64,000 bases of DNA from Diphasiastrum complanatum (taxonomy: Eukaryota > Streptophyta > Lycopodiopsida > Lycopodiales > Lycopodiaceae). Position numbers and translations under genes: made by a program. Below the pieces are notes generated by a model, which saw nothing but the letters and a program-made list of their open reading frames with translations, was not told the DNA's origin and made no database searches. The stretch is from the NCBI GenBank assembly GCA_029204225.1, contig CM055097.1, positions 67,618,972-67,682,971 of the forward strand, given 5' to 3'. Positions 11,601 through 25,449 of the stretch are shown here, piece by piece (the first letter of the stretch is position 1; the number at the start of each line of letters is the position of its first letter).

Positions 11601-14600
11601 CAATGAATGTGTGAGTCTGCTTCAGATAAAGATGCAAACAACACTTCAGCCCCCCAATCAGTGACAGTCTTTTGCCTTTGAAGCTCCCATAAAGTTACAT
11701 AATATGCATCCTCAATCTTAGCCTCCCATCCGTTACTGCCTGGTCTACCTAGACTCAACCTCATGTTTTGCCATCCACAGTTTTCCAATATCTCACCCTT
11801 GAAACTGGATGAAGGAAAGCGAAAACATAAGTCTGTTGAAGTATTACGAAGGCCAACCTCTTCTACATAAGGGACACCAAGCGCATCCATTTGACAAGCC
11901 AAGCGAGCATGTTTAATGCATAGCCAGCACCTCTTTACCACCTGTAGGAAAATAGTTGTGTAGGATTCAGGAGGTACTTGCCCTTGGTTAGCTGCAGCTA
12001 TAACATTTGAGTAAGACATACCTACAAACTCTTCCAAACTAGCGATTGGGAAAAGGTCGACTCCACCAGCAACTGCATGAGCAGTCGGTGATTTGCTATC
12101 ATCGAGATATATTTTTCTTCTCTTTGAAGGACGTGGCAATTGAGAACTGACGGTCTCAGATGGCATGCCAGCATCTTCGCCACTCCCCATCAAGGTCGTC
12201 AGTTGTCCAGAAGTTGCTTTTGACGATATTGCATCTATCAGTTTTGAAAGATCTTCATCATCGAGATTCAATGGTGAAACAGCACTATCACCCAAATTAA
12301 GGGGCGATTTTGAACTATCAAGTTCTTGGATTGCATGTTGCGACATTTCATCTGGCTGAGCACCCTCACCTGTAAGGTTTCCAGGCTTGCTCAAACTTAG
12401 CATATCTCTGTTTTCATCCGAGGATTGCGTAACCTTTTTCTCACTAGACCCACTTGGTGCCGGAGAAAGAATTTCTATTGGCTTTTTTGCGTACGCAGAA
12501 GTACTCCCTTGCGAAGAATAAATTTTTGCATCATCCTCTGTAACAGTGATAGTCTCAAGGTTAATTTTCATCTGGCGAGATATGTGTATTGCTCCCTGGG
12601 TCTGCACTGACTTAGCAGATGCTCTTTCAGATTGGGCCTCCAAAAGCGTGAAGGCAGGTAGGGCAGTGACATCCAGTTGGATTGAAAGGAAGTAGAGATC
12701 TTCACAATGAGGAAAACTCATGACCAACACATCTGAACCCAACTTCGGTTGCTCCCTGGGGTATTTCACTGAAATAGCACCCTTTTCAAACACCTGCACA
12801 ACAACCAATCACTTCAACACAAACTCGTGCAGTGCAAAATTGAAAATATGACGTAGTATTACAGATATGACCACTAAAGCTCTTCCCTAATTTGAAACAG
12901 TGAAGTCCCTTCTGACGAAAATAAGCCTATACAATGTTTGAGCAATTAATACCAGACACTGTTTGGATGGAGCTTTTGCACCTGTAATGCCTTAGAATTT
13001 CCTACACTCTACTAGAGCAGCAAAAAATTTACTGTCCATTTATTAAATGCTAAATCAACTGAAGTTGATACAGCAGCAACATCCAGGTTTAACTGGGAAT
13101 ATCACTACTAAAAACCATACATGAACTTAGGCAATACAAGGACCAAGGTGTCATGTATATTTAAACATGCACACATCCAGATGGGGAAAGTTGCAGCCTA
13201 ATCTGACTGTCACCATGAAAAGCCAAACAAGCACCTATCCCAATATTCTCCTTTACAAACCTAAAAAACATGTGAAACAGCCAATGGGCCAAGACACCTG
13301 ATGTTTTTCATATAGGTTATGGCATTTTTAAATCCACAAATGCTACTGGAGTTCAAATGACCACCTTCAAATTTAGAGAGGTTCCTATTGTTGAAAACAG
13401 CTGGAGAAGACTCTTATTCCGCAGATATATAAACATATCCAAAGGCGTGATAGTTCCCTGATTCAGCCCTTCTTCCATGTCCGAGATGAAACCGTCTAGT
13501 GATAAAGTATGTGGAACAGAAAGCAAGTATCGTCCGTTCCTAGACACACAAAATAATCCCAAACTCATAAATTAGCAGCAGTTACAGCATAATATAGGCT
13601 ATAGGTCAATTGATGCAAGGCTATTTTGCAGTCTATATTCCCTGTCATGGGTGGGTTTTGACAATAATATGCAGGAAGAAAAGCAATAAAGCTGTTCTTC
13701 AACAAGAAGTTTACTCGTTCACATCTTGCTGATAAAGGCCTCAACGTAAATAGAACAAATTTGACACATAACCTACTCAAATTTCTAACAATCAGTGTCG
13801 TATACATGTTCAGTTCAGTCAATAAAGGTTAAGAAAATTGATGGAGAGATTATATATATGTACCATATGCTATGTATAGGACCACAGGTCACCTTTATTT
13901 TGCCAATGTATACCAAACAATATAATCATATCTCGATACTTTTTCAAGCAGACCACTCAAGCATGAGAAGCACCAGATATGGAATATGACAGCTATGTAA
14001 TCCAACCAACAAAGCAAGACTATACATTGCTGAAAAACCATATTATCTACACAATAGACAGCACAAAAGCTAAGCGAGAATGAGACTTTAAGGACTTACC
14101 GAATGCTGATTCCAAGAGCTATATAGAATGTCCCATATGCACGGACACATAATACTTCCTCTCCCAAAGTATTAGCATCCCTTGCCCAATGATCCTGAAA
14201 AATGCAGTTTGAAGTCAATCAGAACTTTCATATGCCGTCATCAAGTAAATGGATGCAGTACAATGATGATGCAAACTCGACAGAGATGATATTAACTTGA
14301 CAAAAGTCTTGGTGTCATGTTTTAAGTCTGTAAATAGAATTGTGATAACCAGGGAATCTAAAATAGCTTGTTCAGATGTGCAAGTATTCAAACAATCTAT
14401 GCATAAAACACATACTGTCAACTATTTGCATGCGTTAAAAAAATTTCCCAAAATATTACTCACACCTCAGCTCGAGAAAGGTTTTCCAAAAGCTAAGGAT
14501 GAACTCAATAATTGTGAAAAATTTATTGGGGGATAATCTTGACGAGAGGGGTCAGGATGTTGTCGTTCATAATCCCAAGGGGCTTGTTGAAGCTAAACAT

Positions 14601-17600
14601 CATATGTGAAACACAAAATGAGAGAAGAATGTAGATATATTGATATAGCAACAGAGAACAACATAATCAATGGAACTAAGGAAGCGGACAGTGGACGCGG
14701 ACGCGCATCCGCGTCTGCGTCCGGACGCGGACGCATCAGGGGTGCGTCCGCGTCCGGACGCGTCCGGTTTTTTGAAAAAAAAAATTACAGGCACCTGCCC
14801 ATGCTGTCCCCCATCCCAAAAGCAAAATAAAAGCAATTTATGGCCAAAAAAATTTGCAACAGACCTAACCATTGTCCATGCCTCCCATAATTGAGATAAT
14901 ACCAAACAACGACGAGTAATGAGCAGTTCATGAATTATTATGAACCTTCATTGAGAACTAAGCTCCAAAAAAGCGGCAAAGAAAGATCTGAAAGTGGTTT
15001 TGAGTGAAGATGATGGTTTGTATGGCAAACATATTACTGATTTGGGGTTTAGGGTGCATCAAAGACTGTCTCAAAGAAGTGAATGCTCACCACAGGATTT
15101 GGGAGAGGTGAACGCTCACCAGAAGAGTGACAAGCTCTTAGGACCAGAAGTCTCTGGGGGAAATCAATGCTCACCAGAAGAGTGACAAGCTCTCGAGACA
15201 GGAAACCACAAGACCTACACACTACTATGTCTTATATGATGAGATCAGTTTCCCCCCCGATGAACTTCAACAGCTTACTAATTATCTATGCAAAACTGTG
15301 TCATTCACTACAAGCTCGGTCCTTTGAGTTCGTATCGGGATCACCAATCCGTGGACTGTATTCCTGGGCCATTTTGTCGATTCCAAATGTTTCATGGTCC
15401 CGTCCCTCGCGACGTGTCCTTGAAGCCCTGTTTAACGTCGAACTTCGGACGGACGTTGCGGGCCGACCGTCGGTTGTTTCCTCGTCCTGTTTGTTCCCAC
15501 AGGTTCCTATCGAGGTGGTCCACTGGCAAAAACAGTCGGCACCTGAAACGGATCCCGTTTGAAGAAATGGGGCCGTCGGACGGAAAGCTGCAAAACTAGT
15601 CCATTGTAGGAAATAGAAGCCTAAGGATCCAGAATCTTAACTATTCAATCACACAAAGCATTCTCAAAAGAAAGAGAGAGATGGCTAGAAACCCTCTTGT
15701 AGAAACTTGTGGACAGCCAAGGAGAATAGTCAGTATTGCTTACAAAAGTGTCTTATACAAATGGGATGCACACATATATATAGTCCAAGATGACTATCTA
15801 ACTTCATGACTATTGGCTATCCAACTACTTGACTATTGGCTGTCCAACTACTTGACTATTGACTATCCAAATTTCTATAAGTTACATAGAAAGAATAAGA
15901 TACCTCCAATATGTCAAGTTGGGGTACTTAATGTCACAATTAGGCCTAGTGGACCCATGAGTCCCTACCAAGTTAATTTCATACTAACTTAGCTAACTCT
16001 AAGTTTAGTAGGCCTAATATAATAAATGACCATGGTTACACAACTCTTGACCTTTTGGGTCAAAGTAACCTATGGTAATGTAAGCAATTCCATTTACATT
16101 CCAACACCCTACTTAGATGGAAATGCATAACATAACATGAAGTAACTTCCCGAAAGAGAAAAATGCAACTTGTTGTCCGAACTTCATGTCGCCAAATAAA
16201 CTTCGCACCAAAGTAGTCGAAATCTCATCCCCAATCATGTCCAACATATAAAAGGAAACGAATGCGTAATAATGAAGCATCAAGTCGAAGGGTGAGAATT
16301 TGCATGCTCCATCTGAAGTAGGGAACCAACATAAACTCGGTAATAAGTCGAAACATGGACTTGTAATCCATCATAGGCTCCCACATTATTTGAAAATACT
16401 TCTTATCATAAGGACAATAAAAAAGAGTACCAAACTCTTTTGACATCACATCCTCCCGAACCTTACCATCAATGACTTGCTCACATAGAATAGGCAATGA
16501 ACCAACATCATGATGAAGAGTAAGTGTAGAACCAAACAAATCAGCAAGAGGTACTGATTTTAAAGAGTCATGTGCCTTCCTTTCGTAGTAAGACATATCT
16601 TTGCTGTCCTGCAAAGTCTCCAATAGCCGACAAGGAACTGTTATGGGCTGTTCAACACTTTGTTGCCCAAAGTGTTCCCAGCATGGACCATGTCCATAAT
16701 CTTCCGCAGGCTGTTCCCAAAGCATAATGGACTGCGCATGATGTAACATGGGCTGTAAATGACCAAAAGAAGATGACTGAACCTGCTGTCCAACGTCTTC
16801 ATCATAAAAATTTAGCAAACTATCAAGAGATGCATCAACGATGGCATCATCAAAGCTGTCCCACGAAGAGGCATGGGATGACATAGAAGATTCTTCAAGT
16901 AATGAAAAATTCTCTCCAAACAAATGCTCACGCTTAACCAGAACAAAGTACTAATTGACACCTGTTGACTCCCTCCTCGATTAGTACAAAAAGGTTTCAA
17001 AGAGTGCTTGAATTTTTCAGCCTTTGCTAAAACATCAAATTGAAAAGGTTTCGCATGAAACTTTTCACTAATGCATCCATCATATGCATCAACTTGCGGT
17101 GACTTGAAAAAATAAGATTGTTTCAACATCTGCTGAATGTATTGTTGTTGAGAGATGAAGATTCCCGCCCCATGTGGAAGATCAACAAGACCCAAGTGTG
17201 GTTCTTCATGAGTGAGTTATACTCCTCTTGCATCGCATCCTCCCAACATTTTACTCCTCTGGCCTGCTCATAAAAAACAGGTTCTACTGCACCATCCTCA
17301 ATAAAAATAAGAGCAAAATCAGAAAAATCAGCAAATTCTACTGATTTAGTAGAGGCACAAGTCTTCCCTTCATAGAAATGATCCACTTTGCTGTCCTGCA
17401 AAGTTTGCAACAACCATTTCGGGACTGGTTTGGGCTGTCCAACAGCCTTACCTTTGTCAACACTTTGATGTCCAAAGTGTTCCGAACTTGGACCTTGTTG
17501 TCGAATGTTTTCCGAACTTGGACCTTGCTGTCCAATGTCTTCAATAGGCTGCTCTTCACCATAAATAGGTTCTTCTTGATGAACTATGGGCTGCAAAATT

Positions 17601-20600
17601 GAAGAAGTAGTGGGCTGTCCACTAGAAGTTGATGGCAGTCCCTTCTCTTCAAAATTAGATGGCAAAACCAAATCTGAAAATATTTCAACATATGCATCAT
17701 GGGGGAAGTCCCCTTTCATGACATGAGTGGGCGCAACATCATAGGAGGTCTTTTCATCAAAATGAACATCACGACTCACTATGATTTTATTAGTATCCAT
17801 ATTAAACAACCTATAGCCCTTGCTTTCGCTACTATAGCCAACAAATATGCATTTAACTCCTTTATCATCAAGCTTGGTTCTTAGCTTACCATACCAAACT
17901 TCATAAGGAGTTGATACCTTCGAGGCTTTAGTAGCACACCGATTACTAATGTAAGTCGTCGTTATAACCGCTTCAGCCCAAAACTTGTGAGGTAGGCCCT
18001 TTGCCTTGAGCATGCATCGAGCCATCTCCATAATAGTGCGATTCTTTCTTTCGGCAACACCATCTTGTTGAGGTGTGTAAGGGGTTGTCATTTGATGATG
18101 GATACCTTTGCTTTGAAGATAAGTACCGAACATATTCTTTATATATTTCCCTCGGTCGGTACGTAAGATCTTCAAAGAGTGCCCAAACTGGTTTTCTATC
18201 ATTGCTAGAAAATCCTTAAAGCGTTGAAAAACTTCAGATTTTGCCTTCATAAGATAAATCCATGTAAATCTTGAAAGGACATCAATAAAAGTAACAAAGT
18301 ACTTACACCTTCCTATGAAAATTTGGCCTCAATTGCCAAATATAGAAATGTAGCAAATATGACTAAACTAGTTGCATTTCTCACACTCCCTCTTCAACTA
18401 GTTTTAGCATAGACTTACCAAATCAAATTTGCCATCAACTCTAATAGTTCCATCAATTGGAAAAGCTTGCCTTTGAAATTTTCCAAGTATGCATCCTTCG
18501 CATACATGTCCTTCGGGATGCTCAATATTAGGAATGTCTTCAACCATATTCAATCTCTTCAACATCTTCAAGCTAGCAAAGTTGAGATGTCCACACCTAG
18601 CATGCCATATTTCAGCCAACTCCAAAGAATGTGAACTTGATGCAACAAGACAAAAAGATGATGAAGCTCTTCGCTCATAGGTATCCATAAGGAACAATCC
18701 ACCACGTAATGTCCCCGAAGCAATGATCATAAGAGATCTCTTTGGGTCTTTGATAAGACATTTGTCTTCTTTGAATTCCTCAACCAATCCTTGGTTCATA
18801 ATTGTAGAGACCGAAATGAGATTCTTTTTTATTTTTGGAACATAAAGTACATTACGAATGTACTTCTCCTCACCATTGGGTAAGATAATGGGGATCACTC
18901 CAATACTTTGATAGGATAAGAGGTGTTATTAACACCTTGAACTTTGCTTCCATCATGCACTTTCACAAGCTTTCTGAAGACCTCTTTGTGATAAGTCATA
19001 TGGCGTGTGGCACCGCTATCAATCACCCAATCAATAGATGAAAAAACAGCAACTTGTAAAGCTGAAGATGAGCTGTTTTCTGCTGAAAAACCAACAAGAT
19101 TTGAAGTGGCAGAAATCTTGACTTCAGGAGAGACGAGATTATTAGTGACAAAAGCATAATCATTATTGAAAAGATTATCCTCCTTTCCAAATTGTTGTTC
19201 CAAAGTAATGATTGTGGTACTTGTATCGTTAACTTTCTCTTTTTCCTTTGCAAGCCTCTTCCTACATTCTTTGATGTGATGCCCAAACTTCTTGCAATAG
19301 TGGCACTTACCCTTCTTCTTGGAGCCTTGATCTTGAGCTTCCTTAGATTTTTGATCATCTTTGGAAGTTTTGAAAGAAGGCTTCCCTTTCCACTTGCCTT
19401 TGCCTTTGCCTTTTGCAAAGAAAGCTTGATCTTCTTGTTCACCAAAGTTGATCCTTGTTTGCTCTTCTTGAAAAAGTAAGCCAACAAGTTCGTCGAAGGA
19501 GATTTGTTGTCCCCTAAGAGAAATGCTCAATGATGACACAAATAGAAGGTAAGAATTAGAAAGAGAGTTGAGAGTAATAGTTCTCAATCACCTCATCAAT
19601 ACTAAGAAGCTCCTCTCGAAGATCCTTGATCTTCGTCAAGTGGTTTGTAAGCAAATCACCTTCTCTTCAAGATAGAAAGTTGATTTCGAAGATATACCAC
19701 TTTTGCCGCATCCTTTACTTGAAACATCTTTGCAAGAGTCTCCCAAGCACTTTTGGAAGTCTTGCATGATCTAATATGAGGAAGAATAGATCTCTTCACT
19801 GATAATGCAATGACGGAATGTGCTTGTGCATCTCGTCGATCCCACTTCTTTTGCTCATCGGAAGACACCTCCGTAGATGAAGAAGAAGTTGTTCTACATG
19901 GTGTAATAGGTGCCAAGGTAGGCGGCCTCTCTTCGTCACCATTAACTACTTCCCACAAACCTTTAGCAATGAGAAGGTTCTTTATCATGTAGCACCACAA
20001 GGAATAGTTTGTGCCATCCAGCCTATCTTCATTAAATAAAGAACCAATAGACTCCGATTCTTTGGCCATAACAGAAAAATCAGCTTGTAGTAGATAGGAA
20101 ATAGACTTTCCAAGACAAAATCTACTCAAAGGGCAGCAACCTCAAAGCTGAAATTATGAGCACAATAGATTGCAATACTCCACATGCAATTTGCTCGACA
20201 AGTAATGAAATAGGTGGCTGGTTTCTGCACAAAAAACAGAATGCTCACAAATAGGTAGACTTCGAATGAAGCCCAAACCAAAACCAAAACCAAAGATTTG
20301 TGGCTAAAAAGAGTGCCCACTATGTGCATATAGAGCTGATGGTAGCGCCCTACTCCAAGGTCACCAACAGGGAAATTTCAGCAAGAAATGTGTCCAAAAC
20401 ACATGTATCTTCATTTAAGAAGTAAATATGATATTTTCAGCATGTAATTGAGTCAAGATCACATGCAATTGGTTTGAGCATGGGCGCCCTACCGCTAGCT
20501 CTCAAATAGGTGAAGGTGCCCTGCAATTTCCTGCAAAAAAGCCATAAGAAGATGAACAGATTCTTCTCCTACAAAAATCAGTAGCTTGATGATTTTCTGC

Positions 20601-21649
20601 AACCAAAAGGGGAAGAAGATAACTTCCTATTGGGCGCCCTCCTGCAAGCAATATGATCACCTAAAGGCTCTGATAGCATGTAGGAAATAGAAGCCTAAGG
20701 ATCCAGAATCTTAACTATTCAATCACACAAAGCATTCTCAAAAGAAAGAGAGAGATGGCTAGAAACCCTCTTGTAAAAACTCGTGAACAGCCAAGGAGAA
20801 TAGTCAGTATTGCTTACAAAAGTGTCTTATACAAATGGGATGCACACATATATATAGTCCAAGATGACTATCTAACTTCATGACTATTGGCTATCCAACT
20901 ACTTGACTATTGGCTTTCCAACTACTTGACTATTGGCTGTCCAACTACTTGACTATTGACTATCCAGCTTTCTATAAGTTACATAGAAAGAATAAGGTAC
21001 CTCCAATATGTCAAGTTAGGGGTACTTAATGTCACAATCAGGTCTGTGGACCCATGAGTCCCTACCAAGTTAATTTCATACTAACTTAGCTAACTCTAAG
21101 TTTAGTAGGCCAAATATAATAAATGACCATGGTTACACAACTCTCGACCTTTTGGTTCAAAGTAACCTATGGTAATGTAAGCAATTCCTTTTACATTCCA
21201 ACATCCATTTCGATTGACCTAATTGCATTTCTGTCCCGTCGAACGGCCATTTTGACCGGACGATACCCGAATCGAGCCAGACTCGGTCCCTTGCGTTCGT
21301 ACCCGCTTCACGAACCTGTGGATTGTATTCCGGGACCATTGATACATTCTACGCAGGTTTAAGTGTATGCTACACAAGTGCTGCTTTGATGTTGAATCTA
21401 CACATACCTGTGGTGCAATGCCTACCACACATTGAGGACGTGGGGTTGATGATGTTTATGGATGTGGTTATGATGATTATGGTTGTGGCTTGTTTTGATG
21501 GTTATGGTTGTGGGGTTGTGGGTTTATGATGATTTGTTAGGGTTTATGGTGTTATGTTGACCGTGCCATTTGTTAGGGTGTCGGGTTTAGCGTGTTATGT
21601 TAAATGGTTGAACATGATGCATATGTTATGAATGAGATGCAGATGTGCG

Positions 21650-21726
<77 letters not shown>

Positions 21727-24700
21727 TTGCACGAAGCAAACCATTTCTGACTAACCATTCAAATTTCACATAGCTAACCATTTGTAAGCAACCACGATAA
21801 ATTAGCCATGACACAAATAGACTGTAAAAAATATATACATCTCATCTGATGCCACTGTACATGATGCTAAAATGTGTATCAGTATCTACAAGTCTGTGCT
21901 AAAAAAATCATCCCTCTGCGTGCCAGATGCATCTGCAGGGGTGTCAAATACAAAGTCTGGCTGGGAGTCTGGAGGCATCTGGGACTCCTCTAAGTCTGGG
22001 CCAACGCCTGCCAAGAGACGACTAGAAAAATCATCAGTGCGTCCCCTCTTGGCTGGCCTGCCTCTAGGTCTGCCGGAAGGAACCCTCTGTGGCACACTCC
22101 TGCCTGGGGGTCTCCCTCTGCCACGAGGGGGTCTCTGGGAAGAAATGCCTACCTGTGATGCTCTGAGTCGTCTCTGCGCTATCTATCTCTGGGCAGCAGC
22201 CTCTGTCTCCCTCAACAGCCATCATCTGAAAGGGGGCGTGATGCGGGAGTACTGGGTGGGGCATGTGGACCATCCCCTGCAAGGTCGACCGTCTCGTCTG
22301 AATCATATGTGGGCTCATCATCAGATGAGGGCAATGGAACGTCAGCAGGGAGGGGGGTGGTCTCATCGGCATCGGCATCATCCTCGGGATCACCCCGCAG
22401 AGCACGCCGAGCGGCATCGTCTGGATCAACCTCTGGCTCTGGCTCATGATCGGCCGCTGCAACCAGGCACTCATCAGGATTGACCTGCACAAGTCAATCA
22501 TTCGTGAGAATAGCCGAAGCAACCGTGAGGGCATTAAACTGAATGTCTTAGATCAATACGAAAGCAAACGACAGAGCAACGAAATATACCTGCAGCAGTA
22601 GGGCGCGTGCGCCTCCTGCCCTCATGCTCTCCGTGATGCATCAAACCACCCTGGTGTTAGTGTTGCAATACACCAAGTCATTGCATCGCTCCGTCGTCAG
22701 ACGGTTCCGCCTGTTCGTGTGAACAAGGCTGAACACTGACCAGTTCCGCTCGCACACGCAAGCAGAACAGTCCTGCATTAATTGGCAACAACTCGAGTGA
22801 GTACCGACCTTGTAGAGAAAATGCGAAAACTGGTTGGATGAATGGGATTAGACAACATACCTGTGAAAGGACTCGGAGCGCGAGCGTCCTCAGGTCTGGC
22901 TGCCCAGCGTCATAGCTCTCCCACCATGATACAGGCAAGAGCCTGTTCTCTCGAACGTGCAAGGTCCTCGCCGAACAGCCCCAGAGAGTGCCTGCAGTTG
23001 AGCAACGATATGCTTGAGTACACTCGAGCCCGCGCAGGGAAATTGAACGAACGACAGCGTACGATAGATCAAGAGTTTACCTGTAATTGAGCCTCTGCAC
23101 CTCGAGCCTGCTGCGGATACCAGTGTCGCTACTGAAGAGGCGGATGTATGCGAACCAATCCGCACGCAGCTCTGCATCGTCGTACTGCCTCTCGCTCTTA
23201 AACAACGGATGCAGTATGTGGGCCACACTGTGAATGGGCCAGTGAAACTTATCCCAGCGTCGTTGCCACAAGCGCCTGATAAGCTCCAACCTGTGGACCA
23301 AACCACGTGGAGGCAACAGTTACATACCATCATGTTGCGGCAGCAAGACGAAATCGATTGCGAAATGGAAGTAAGGATGGTGAGACGGAAAAAAGTTATA
23401 CCTGGCAAGGTCCTGCTCAGAACGCTGGAGAGACTCGCCTATGCGGTCCATGAACTCGTAAATGAGGCCCATCGTGCACCCCTCGCGATCAAGGTCGTGG
23501 ACAGGTCCATGGCGGTGAACTCTGCAGAAGTGGCCATGTGCCGCAATTCACCCTTGAGCTTGTGTAGCCGCTCAAGCATGATGAACTGGTAGGCGAAGGG
23601 GGTGCGAGCGGGCTTCTTCAAGTCGAACCTGCATTGACAAACGGAATGAGAGGCACACATGAAACGAGCAAAAAATAAAGAAGCATCTTGAACGAGCCAA
23701 AAAATAAGTAGCAGCTTACCTGCTGAATGTGCGGAAAAGGGCTTGCGTGTGACGAAGTCCACAACCGCAAGTGCCCTCGTGAGAATCTCACTGACCCAAG
23801 GCAGGCGCCTAATGGAATGCAGGAGGAGGTCCAGTGAGTGTGCGGCACATGGAGTCCACACAATGGAGGGGTAGTCTGCCATAAGAAGCTCCCCCATACC
23901 GCGGCAGTTGGACGCATTGTCCGCCACAACATTTCGCGATACGTTCACACGATCAGTTCACAGCTTGGAAACACATTGCAATCAGTCGAAAACTACGCAA
24001 AACTATTGTATCAACATTAAGCAGTAAATGACCAAGCAACTAATGAAAGAAGATTATACCTGGACAACACGTTGTGGCCCGACCTCCTCTATCGCTGTGC
24101 GAATGATGCCGTAAATGTACTCGGCTGAATGCACTCTCCCTGCCTCGGAGGCGTCGATGCTGCGCAAGAACATGGAACCGTAACAACTAGAAACAATCAC
24201 GTTGATAAGTGGACGTCTGCGACGATCAATCCACCCATCAGCCATGATGGAACAGCCGTATCTATCCCAACCCTCATGCAGTGTGGCCAATCTCTCTCTG
24301 ACTGATGCAACCCGGTCCTGGAGCAAAGGGCCGCGTCATGCGTCGGCTGTGGGTGGTTTGTAGCCGGGCCCGCAGACTGCAACTTTCGAGATAGCCTCTC
24401 GAAAGAATGCGGGATGATGCCATGATAAAGGGGAGGTTCAAGTCATAGAACATCTTTGCTATGGTCCTGGTGGCCTCTCTGTGCTGCCCCTCTCTGAAAG
24501 ATCCTGGCATGGACATCTGTTTGGTGCCTCGGGATGTGGATAGCTGGGAGGATGTGGATGGACGATGCAGATCTGGAGGTGGTGGCATAGGTGCAGGTGC
24601 GGAAGCGGAGGATGTGGAACCTGGTCGTGCAGATCTGACAGTGATGGCAGAGGCGTAGGTGCAGCAGTGGAGGCTGTGGATCCATGGGGAGTACTGGCGG

Positions 24701-25382
24701 AGGGGGTACGGGTGGCTGTGGCGGAGGTGGAGGCGGTGGCGGGTGCGGATGCAGCGGCGGTGGCGGGTGCGGATGCGACGATGGGGGCGGTGGCGCTGGG
24801 TGTACCAGTGACAGGGGCGGTGGCAGTGGGTGCACCAGTGGAAATAGAGTCCGCGGCGTCTATGGACGGCTCGCCGGGCTCAGCAGCTGGCTCGACGGAG
24901 ATCGCATGATTTAGTACCTGAGGATGAGGATTATGATGAGGATGACGACGAGGATGTTGGCCGCTCTCATGCTCATAGAGACCAGAGACTGTGTACCTCT
25001 CACCATCAAGATACCACCAAGATTACTAGACATTCTACGCAGGGGCGTACTACTACTACTATCACACATACACGTGCTCATACTCACAGACGCCGCCGGC
25101 AGACTCCAGTGCTTTCCCATACTGTGGCTCGCATTACATCTTTTTACAGCAGCAGCACAGCAGATGCAGCACATCGTTGACATCTTACCCGAGACACATA
25201 TGATTATTATTATTATGCACATTCTCGCATACGTGTCTATTTTAGGTTGCACTAGATGTTTTTCTTTATTACAGTTTGGAGACGTTTCTTATACGCTCCT
25301 ATGGTTACCACATACATGACATGTACTTCATTAGTCTTATATGCCTTTTGTGGCATGGAAAAGACATTAATAAAGCTTTCTT

Positions 25383-25449
<67 letters not shown>

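Larger units (their letters stand above)
15600..21208 (-). mobile_element. Ty1/copia element with TSD, RT deleted
   Basis: A copia LTR retrotransposon inserted in MED14 intron 2, read on the minus strand. LTRs are at 15605-16106 (3') and 20679-21203 (5'), TGTAGGAAAT...TTCCAACA as read on plus, flanked by identical 5-bp target duplications TCCAT (15600-15604 and 21204-21208). The PBS TGCTATCAGAGC abuts the 5' LTR (20667-20678, minus), one mismatch from the initiator-tRNA type. By eye the LTRs differ at about 13 sites plus a 23-bp tandem copy in the right LTR, roughly 2.5-3%. Gag, zinc knuckle, protease and much of integrase are readable with frame breaks. RT is cut to a short C-terminal piece, and the region after it is a second copy of the integrase-RT linker. 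It cannot encode its own RT. Confidence 0.93.

Noticed and set aside
14606-14905. Small Arg/Ser/Ala-rich open frames in MED14 intron 2
   Set aside because: All three frames across the GGACGC repeats are open because of the repeat; no independent support.
16225-16923. Separate host gene inside MED14 intron 2
   Set aside because: Its text parallels the copia linker and lies between copia integrase and LTR on the same strand.
24443-24914. Gly-rich plus-strand and Pro-rich minus-strand frames as separate genes
   Set aside because: They are alternative frames of the low-complexity N-terminal region of the hAT transposase.
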